Positions 5,967-9,993 of a stretch of 9,993 nt of DNA are shown here, piece after piece. A model generated the notes under the pieces. The model had not been told where the DNA came from and ran no database searches. It saw nothing but the letters and a program-made list of their open reading frames with translations. The stretch's first letter is position 1. Each line of letters opens with the position of its first letter. Location of the stretch: positions 1-9,993 of the forward strand of contig SFJB01000064.1 in NCBI GenBank assembly GCA_004555145.1. Reading direction: 5' to 3'. The position numbers and the translations under genes were made by a program. This stretch comes from Bacteroidales bacterium. Its GTDB lineage: Bacteria; Bacteroidota; Bacteroidia; Bacteroidales; UBA932.

Positions 5967-7564
5967 TAGCGCTTGCACTTCACAGCCGCGGCCTCGATAG
6001 GGAAGCCTGCCTTGTAGTTGGCGATATAACGGTTGAAACCCTCGACGTCCTCAGGGTCAGGAGCAATCTCCACACCCTTCTCGCCCGCGAACACCTTTTT
6101 GTCGAGGTAGTCCTCCAGACTCAGCTTCTCGGGATTGTCCACCAGGAACTTGGCAAGCAGGGCGATGCCCCACGCACCGCCTTCTCCGGCAGTCTCCATC
6201 ACGGATATCGGGGAATCAAGGGCAGCGGCGAGCACCCTCTGACCCACTCCCCTGGTCTTGAAAAGGCCACCGTGTCCGGTAATCCTGTCCACCTTCACTC
6301 CCTCTTCCCTGAAGAGTATGTCGTTGCCTATCTTCAACACGCCCACGGAAGCGTAGAGCTGGGAGCGGAAGAAGTTTGCAAGGTTGAACCTGTCGGAAGC
6401 AGAACGCACAAACAGGGGCCTGCCCTGTTCGAAACCCGTCACAGGCTCGCCCGAAACGTAGTTGTAGGACACGAGTCCGCCGCAGTCGGCATCCCCTTCC
6501 ATTGCATTGTTGTAGAGTTTGCCGAACACCTGGCCCATATCCACAGGCACACCGAGCAGCTCCTGGTACTCCTTGAATAGGCCAACCCAGGCGTTGAGTT
6601 CGGAGGTGCAGTTGTTGCAGTGTACCATCGCCACGGGGCTGCCGTCAGGAGTCGTCACCATGTCAATCATCTCATAAGGCCGGGAGAGCTCCTTCTCCAG
6701 CACTATCATTGAGAAGGATGAAGTACCGGCAGATACATTTCCGGTGCGCTGGCGCACGGCATTGGTCGCTACCATACCCGTGCCGGCATCTCCTTCAGGA
6801 GGGCAGAGCGGAGTGCCGGGCTGAAGCTTGCCGCTGGGATCCAGTTTGAGAGCGCCTTCAGCAGTAAGACATCCGGCATCCTGACCTGCCGTCAATGCCT
6901 CGGGCAGTATGTCGCGAAGCTTCCAGGAGAAGCCGTACGGCGCCACGAGTTTATCGAACTTCTCCACCATTTCGGCAGAGTAGTCCCTGGTCTGAGAATC
7001 CACCGGAATCATTCCGGAGGCGTCCCCTATTCCCAGGACCCGCCTGCCGCTGAGCTGCCAGTGTATGTATCCCGCAAGGGTTGTAAGGAAATTTATGCTT
7101 CCCACATGCTCTTCGCCGTCGAGTATTGCCTGATAGAGGTGAGAGATGCTCCAGCGTAGAGGGATGTTATAGTTGAAGAGGCTTGACAACTCGGAGGCAG
7201 CCTTTCCCGTATTGGTGTTTCTCCAGGTCCTGAAAGGCACCAGTATGTCCTGATTCCTGTCAAAGGCCATATATCCGTGCATCATTGCACTCACGCCAAT
7301 TCCGGCAAGCTTTGTTATTTCAACTCCGTACCGGGCCCTGACATTGTCGCAAAGGTCAGCGTACGAGGCCTGGAGCCCCTTCCATATTATGTCTATGCTG
7401 TAGGTCCAAAGCCCGTCCACCAGCTGGTTCTCCCACTCGAAGCTGCCCTGGGCGACGGGTTTGCATTCCCCGTCGATCAGGACAGACTTGATTCTGGTAG
7501 AACCCAGTTCTATGCCGAGAACCGCCTTCCCGGCTTCGATAAGTTCTTTTGCCTGCACCGCCAT
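5966..7564 (-). CDS. araB: L-ribulokinase (FGGY-family carbohydrate kinase)
   Basis: A 532-residue FGGY-family sugar kinase, assigned as the enzyme that phosphorylates L-ribulose to L-ribulose-5-phosphate with ATP. The N-terminal actin-like fold opens with the phosphate-binding [15 protein letters not shown] (17-31). Asp259 in PEGDAGTGM is the likely catalytic base, and [12 protein letters not shown] (428-439) is the C-terminal adenosine-site motif. The ribulokinase assignment depends mainly on context: araA ends two bases upstream and araD lies before that. The protein looks like the Bacteroides-type kinase found in ara clusters rather than a close relative of E. coli AraB, so xylulokinase is the main alternative. 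The ATG at 7564 gives the expected short lead-in to the first motif. Its stop overlaps the start of the next gene by one base. Confidence 0.85.
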   Translation of the reverse strand: MAVQAKELIEAGKAVLGIELGSTRIKSVLIDGECKPVAQGSFEWENQLVDGLWTYSIDIIWKGLQASYADLCDNVRARYGVEITKLAGIGVSAMMHGYMAFDRNQDILVPFRTWRNTNTGKAASELSSLFNYNIPLRWSISHLYQAILDGEEHVGSINFLTTLAGYIHWQLSGRRVLGIGDASGMIPVDSQTRDYSAEMVEKFDKLVAPYGFSWKLRDILPEALTAGQDAGCLTAEGALKLDPSGKLQPGTPLCPPEGDAGTGMVATNAVRQRTGNVSAGTSSFSMIVLEKELSRPYEMIDMVTTPDGSPVAMVHCNNCTSELNAWVGLFKEYQELLGVPVDMGQVFGKLYNNAMEGDADCGGLVSYNYVSGEPVTGFEQGRPLFVRSASDRFNLANFFRSQLYASVGVLKIGNDILFREEGVKVDRITGHGGLFKTRGVGQRVLAAALDSPISVMETAGEGGAWGIALLAKFLVDNPEKLSLEDYLDKKVFAGEKGVEIAPDPEDVEGFNRYIANYKAGFPIEAAAVKCKR

Positions 7565-7566
7565 TG

Positions 7567-9108
7567 CTATTTAAGAGCTTTGTTGAGCAGGTAATATACC
7601 TCATTGATGCGTATATCCCTCTTGAAATTCTCCACTGTAGTATCCTTGTTTATGCTGAGCATCTCAATGTCGGCGATTTCAGCATAATCCTCCCAGTACT
7701 CGCGGGTGAGATCGTAGGAGAAGGCGGAGTGATGGGTACCTCCGGCAATGATCCAGGCAGCGGCTCCGGTCTCGAAATCAGGCTGAGGAATCCAGAGCGC
7801 AGAAGCCACAGGAAGCTTCGGCAGGTCCTTAGGCTTGATGCAGTTCACGTCTGCGGCAATGAGGCGGAAGCGACCGCCCATATCCACGATGGTGGCTGCG
7901 ATGCCCTCGCCTTCCTTGCTGGTGAATACAAGACGGGCAGTAGGGGTCTTGCGCACACCGATTCCGAGCTGATGAACCTCAAGCTTAGGCTTGCCGGCGG
8001 CAATCAGAGGGCAGACCTCAAGCATATGCGACTGGAGTATGGCCGAAGTTTTGCCGTCGAAATTGAGGGTATAATCCTCGAGGAAAGAGCATCCCTTAGG
8101 GAGTCCCCTAGACATAAACCATACGGTGCGGTAGAGAGCGGCAGTCTTCCAGTCACCCTCTGCGCCGAAGCCATAACCTTCAGCCATCAGCCTCTGGGAA
8201 GCCAGACCCGGAATCTGATCGAAGCCCTTGCCCGTGGTCTCGACATTCACGTCGCCGAGATCATCGAAGTTGGTGGTGAATCCCTTCGCTCCGGTATCCT
8301 TGAGCACAGCCCTGAGGGTGAGTTCAGCCTTGGCGGAGTTCCATATCTTCTTATATTCCAAGCTCTCCCTGTTCTCCAGGCAGGAGCAATGGTCGTATTC
8401 CCTGAAGTATTCAGCCACGAGCTCATCCACATCGGCATCCTTGACAGCCTCGAAATAAGGCATCACAGAGCTGAAAGGCATATAATCCACGTGGTATCCC
8501 AGACGCATCTCAGCTTCCACCTTGTCTCCGTCGGTGACGGCCACGTTGTTCATCTGGTCGCCAAAGCGTATGATGCGACAGTCCTGTGCATCAGCCCAAG
8601 CGGCTGCGACCCTTTCCCATACGGCTATATGTTCGAGGGTGGTCCTGTCCTTCCAGTAGCCTACCACGGTCTTGTGGCCCTTGCGCATACGGGCAAGGAT
8701 GTGGCCGAACTCGCGGTCACCGTGGGCACTCTGGTTGAGGTTCATGAAATCCATATCGATGGAATCCCATGGAATCTCCTCATTGAACTGGGTATGGAGG
8801 TGAAGCAGAGGCTTGCGGAGTTTCTGCATTCCGTGAATCCACATCTTAGCCGGTGAGAAGGTGTGCATCCAGGTGATTACACCTATGCACTTAGGATCAG
8901 CCTCAGCCCTTCCCATAACATCGGCCACCTCGGCGGAAGAGTTTGCGGTCCCCTTATATACAAGTTTCACCGGAAGCACGCCGGAGGCGTTCATTCCGTC
9001 TACCATCTGCTGTGAATGTCCGTCCACCTGGACAACAGCGTCTCCACCGTAAAGGAGTTGGGCGCCGGTAACGAACCATACTTCAAGATTTTCGTATTCC
9101 TTTATCAT
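7567..9108 (-). CDS. araA: L-arabinose isomerase
   Basis: Converts L-arabinose to L-ribulose (EC 5.3.1.4), the first cytoplasmic step of the pathway; manganese-dependent. The protein has 513 residues, close to the usual 500. It starts with [13 protein letters not shown] (9-21) and carries [15 protein letters not shown] (77-91) and [14 protein letters not shown] (101-114). The metal ligands are readable by comparison with the E. coli enzyme: Glu317 in [10 protein letters not shown], Glu344 in SFLEDYT, His361 in SHMLEVCP, and one of His459/His460 in [10 protein letters not shown]. The spacing from Glu317 to Glu344 (27) and from Glu344 to His361 (17) equals that of the E. coli ligands. It lies 25 bases after araD and two bases before the kinase gene. 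There is no Shine-Dalgarno; the leader is AT-rich. The assignment is firm. Confidence 0.98.
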   Translation of the reverse strand: MIKEYENLEVWFVTGAQLLYGGDAVVQVDGHSQQMVDGMNASGVLPVKLVYKGTANSSAEVADVMGRAEADPKCIGVITWMHTFSPAKMWIHGMQKLRKPLLHLHTQFNEEIPWDSIDMDFMNLNQSAHGDREFGHILARMRKGHKTVVGYWKDRTTLEHIAVWERVAAAWADAQDCRIIRFGDQMNNVAVTDGDKVEAEMRLGYHVDYMPFSSVMPYFEAVKDADVDELVAEYFREYDHCSCLENRESLEYKKIWNSAKAELTLRAVLKDTGAKGFTTNFDDLGDVNVETTGKGFDQIPGLASQRLMAEGYGFGAEGDWKTAALYRTVWFMSRGLPKGCSFLEDYTLNFDGKTSAILQSHMLEVCPLIAAGKPKLEVHQLGIGVRKTPTARLVFTSKEGEGIAATIVDMGGRFRLIAADVNCIKPKDLPKLPVASALWIPQPDFETGAAAWIIAGGTHHSAFSYDLTREYWEDYAEIADIEMLSINKDTTVENFKRDIRINEVYYLLNKALK

Positions 9109-9133
9109 ATTCTGTTAATGGTTAATAATTGTT

Positions 9134-9826
9134 TTACTTCTTTTTCTGTCCATAATATGCACCGGGACCGTGCTTTCGGTTGAAGTGCTTCTCTATAAGC
9201 AACGGATTCATTGTGAGTGAAGGATTTATGCTGTAGGCTATGGAAGCCATCCTGGCCACCTGTTCAAGCACCACGGCATTGTGCACCGCCTCGTCGGCAT
9301 CCTTGCCCCAGGCGAAGGGACCGTGATTTTTCACCAGCACGGCAGGAGTGTGTACGGGGTTCAGTCCCTCAAAACGCTTCACGATTACATTACCCGTCTC
9401 GAGTTCGTACTGTCCCTTCACTTCCTCTTCCGTCATATCGGCCGTACAAGGCACGGCATCGTGGAAATAGTCCGCGTGCGTGGTCCCTATGTTCGGCAGA
9501 TCAATGCCGGCCTGGGCCCAGGCGGTAGCATAGGTAGAATGCGTATGCACCACTCCGCCAATCTCAGGGAAGGCCCTGTATAGCACAAGATGAGTAGGAG
9601 TATCGGAAGACGGTCTGAGCGAACCCTCGATGACCTTGCCGTCAAGGTCTACCACAACCATATCCTCCGCTTTCATATCATCATAACTGACACCCGAAGG
9701 CTTGATGACCACCAGGCCGCTTTCGCGGTCAATGGCGGACACGTTGCCCCAGGTGAAGATCACAAGGCCGTGCTTGACCAGGTCAAGGTTTGCACGGCAG
9801 ACTTTATTCTTAAGTTCTTCCAACAT
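9134..9826 (-). CDS. araD: L-ribulose-5-phosphate 4-epimerase
   Basis: A class II aldolase-fold, zinc-dependent enzyme that epimerises L-ribulose-5-phosphate to D-xylulose-5-phosphate, feeding the pentose phosphate pathway (EC 5.1.3.4). From the ATG at 9826 it has 230 residues. [14 protein letters not shown] (20-33) and [11 protein letters not shown] (41-51) form the phosphate site; SSDTPTH (73-79) contains the conserved Asp75; zinc ligands are His94 and His96 in VVHTHST and His168 in KNHGPF. Catalytic Asp119 in HADYF and the terminal AYYGQ tyrosines (224-225) are present. A TTG twelve bases further upstream could in principle start translation, but it lies directly beside the stop codon of the preceding gene, and family homology begins at MLEELKNKV. 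First gene of the arabinose set in transcription order, 25 bases before araA. Confidence 0.96.
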   Translation of the reverse strand: MLEELKNKVCRANLDLVKHGLVIFTWGNVSAIDRESGLVVIKPSGVSYDDMKAEDMVVVDLDGKVIEGSLRPSSDTPTHLVLYRAFPEIGGVVHTHSTYATAWAQAGIDLPNIGTTHADYFHDAVPCTADMTEEEVKGQYELETGNVIVKRFEGLNPVHTPAVLVKNHGPFAWGKDADEAVHNAVVLEQVARMASIAYSINPSLTMNPLLIEKHFNRKHGPGAYYGQKKK

Positions 9827-9838
9827 ATCGCTGAACAA

Positions 9839-9993
9839 TTACCAGAGAACAATATACAAAAGTCCTACCAGAACGCAGATAACAAGGGCTCCGATTCCGT
9901 AGACCGGCAGCCAGGGTCCATACAGAATGCCCCGGTTCCGGAGCAGCCCTTCCGTGATCCAATAGAAGATCTCTTCATAGACCCAACCCACCA
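9839..9993 (-). CDS. Small membrane protein, C-terminal fragment, resembling the putative ABC-transporter type IV family (PF06541-like)
   Basis: The reading frame enters from the right edge and stops at TAA (9841-9839), giving 51 visible residues. It contains GWVYEEIFYW, then RNRGILYGPWLPVYGIGAL, which resembles the signature GWxYExxY ... NRGFLYGPxxPIYGFGAL of the putative ABC-transporter type IV (CmpB-like) membrane proteins. After the motif comes one hydrophobic segment (VICVLVGLLYIVLW) and then the stop. In the complete family members I know, this motif lies near the front and several more membrane helices follow, so the protein looks short at its C-terminus. It ends 12 bases before the araD start and has no terminator after it, so it may be transcribed with the ara genes. 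Function is not known. Confidence 0.6.
   Translation of the reverse strand, partial: VGWVYEEIFYWITEGLLRNRGILYGPWLPVYGIGALVICVLVGLLYIVLW

Noticed and set aside
7549..8856. Long open frame (435 codons) on the plus strand opposite araA
   Set aside because: It is antisense to a certain araA and has the His/Val/Glu-rich composition expected of a reverse-frame shadow in a moderately GC-rich gene; no family is recognisable.
9109..9133. Direct repeat GTTAATGGTTAAT in the araD-araA gap as an operator
   Set aside because: The repeat is short and AT-rich, inside an operon, and I found no matching copy upstream of araD or the GH51 gene.
9847..9862. Possible araD promoter (TATATTGT on the minus strand)
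   Set aside because: It matches only four of six fixed positions of TAnnTTTG and has no upstream TTTG at the right distance, so it is not distinguishable from chance in AT-rich sequence.

Overview
The window looks like chromosomal DNA of a Bacteroidales-type bacterium, probably gut- or rumen-associated. The reasons are the protein families (Bacteroidetes-style AraD/AraA/FGGY kinase, HD-domain CCA-adding enzyme, a XerC-type recombinase followed directly by a short RaiA/HPF), Bacteroidetes -7 promoter boxes of the form TAnnTTTG, and the near absence of Shine-Dalgarno sequences. Genus cannot be settled from the sequence alone. Coding density is very high and no gene-free stretch exceeds about 85 bases.

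Layout, left to right: the N-terminal 61 codons of uvrA (minus, running off the left edge); a secreted GH51 alpha-L-arabinofuranosidase (minus); holA, DNA polymerase III delta subunit (plus, the only plus-strand gene), divergent from the GH51 gene and convergent with raiA. Everything from 2925 to the right edge is one minus-strand run, given here in transcription order: the tail of a small membrane protein resembling the putative ABC-transporter type IV family (partial, apparently short), araD, araA, an araB-type FGGY kinase, a small orphan HsdR-N/PD-(D/E)XK-like protein, a CCA tRNA nucleotidyltransferase, a XerC-type tyrosine recombinase, and raiA/hpf. Gaps in this run are at most 25 bases, and several genes overlap or touch (1-bp TAATG overlap, 13-bp overlap, zero gap, 11-bp overlap).

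How the genes fit together: the GH51 enzyme releases L-arabinose from hemicellulose or pectin side chains outside the cytoplasm. AraA, the kinase and AraD convert L-arabinose to L-ribulose, then L-ribulose-5-phosphate, then D-xylulose-5-phosphate. No arabinose transporter, AraR/AraC-type regulator or SusC/SusD pair is visible, so uptake and control must lie elsewhere. The second half of the minus-strand run is tRNA maturation, chromosome-dimer resolution and ribosome hibernation.

The points most worth checking are: an unusually good Shine-Dalgarno sequence in front of raiA; uvrA and holA promoters so close to the start codon that the mRNAs may be leaderless; the apparent joining of an arabinose operon to translation and housekeeping genes; stacked and mutually exclusive inverted repeats at the holA/raiA junction; and a possibly truncated membrane protein just upstream of araD. 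I saw no CRISPR array, insertion sequence, tRNA or rRNA, and no convincing new defence or mobile system.
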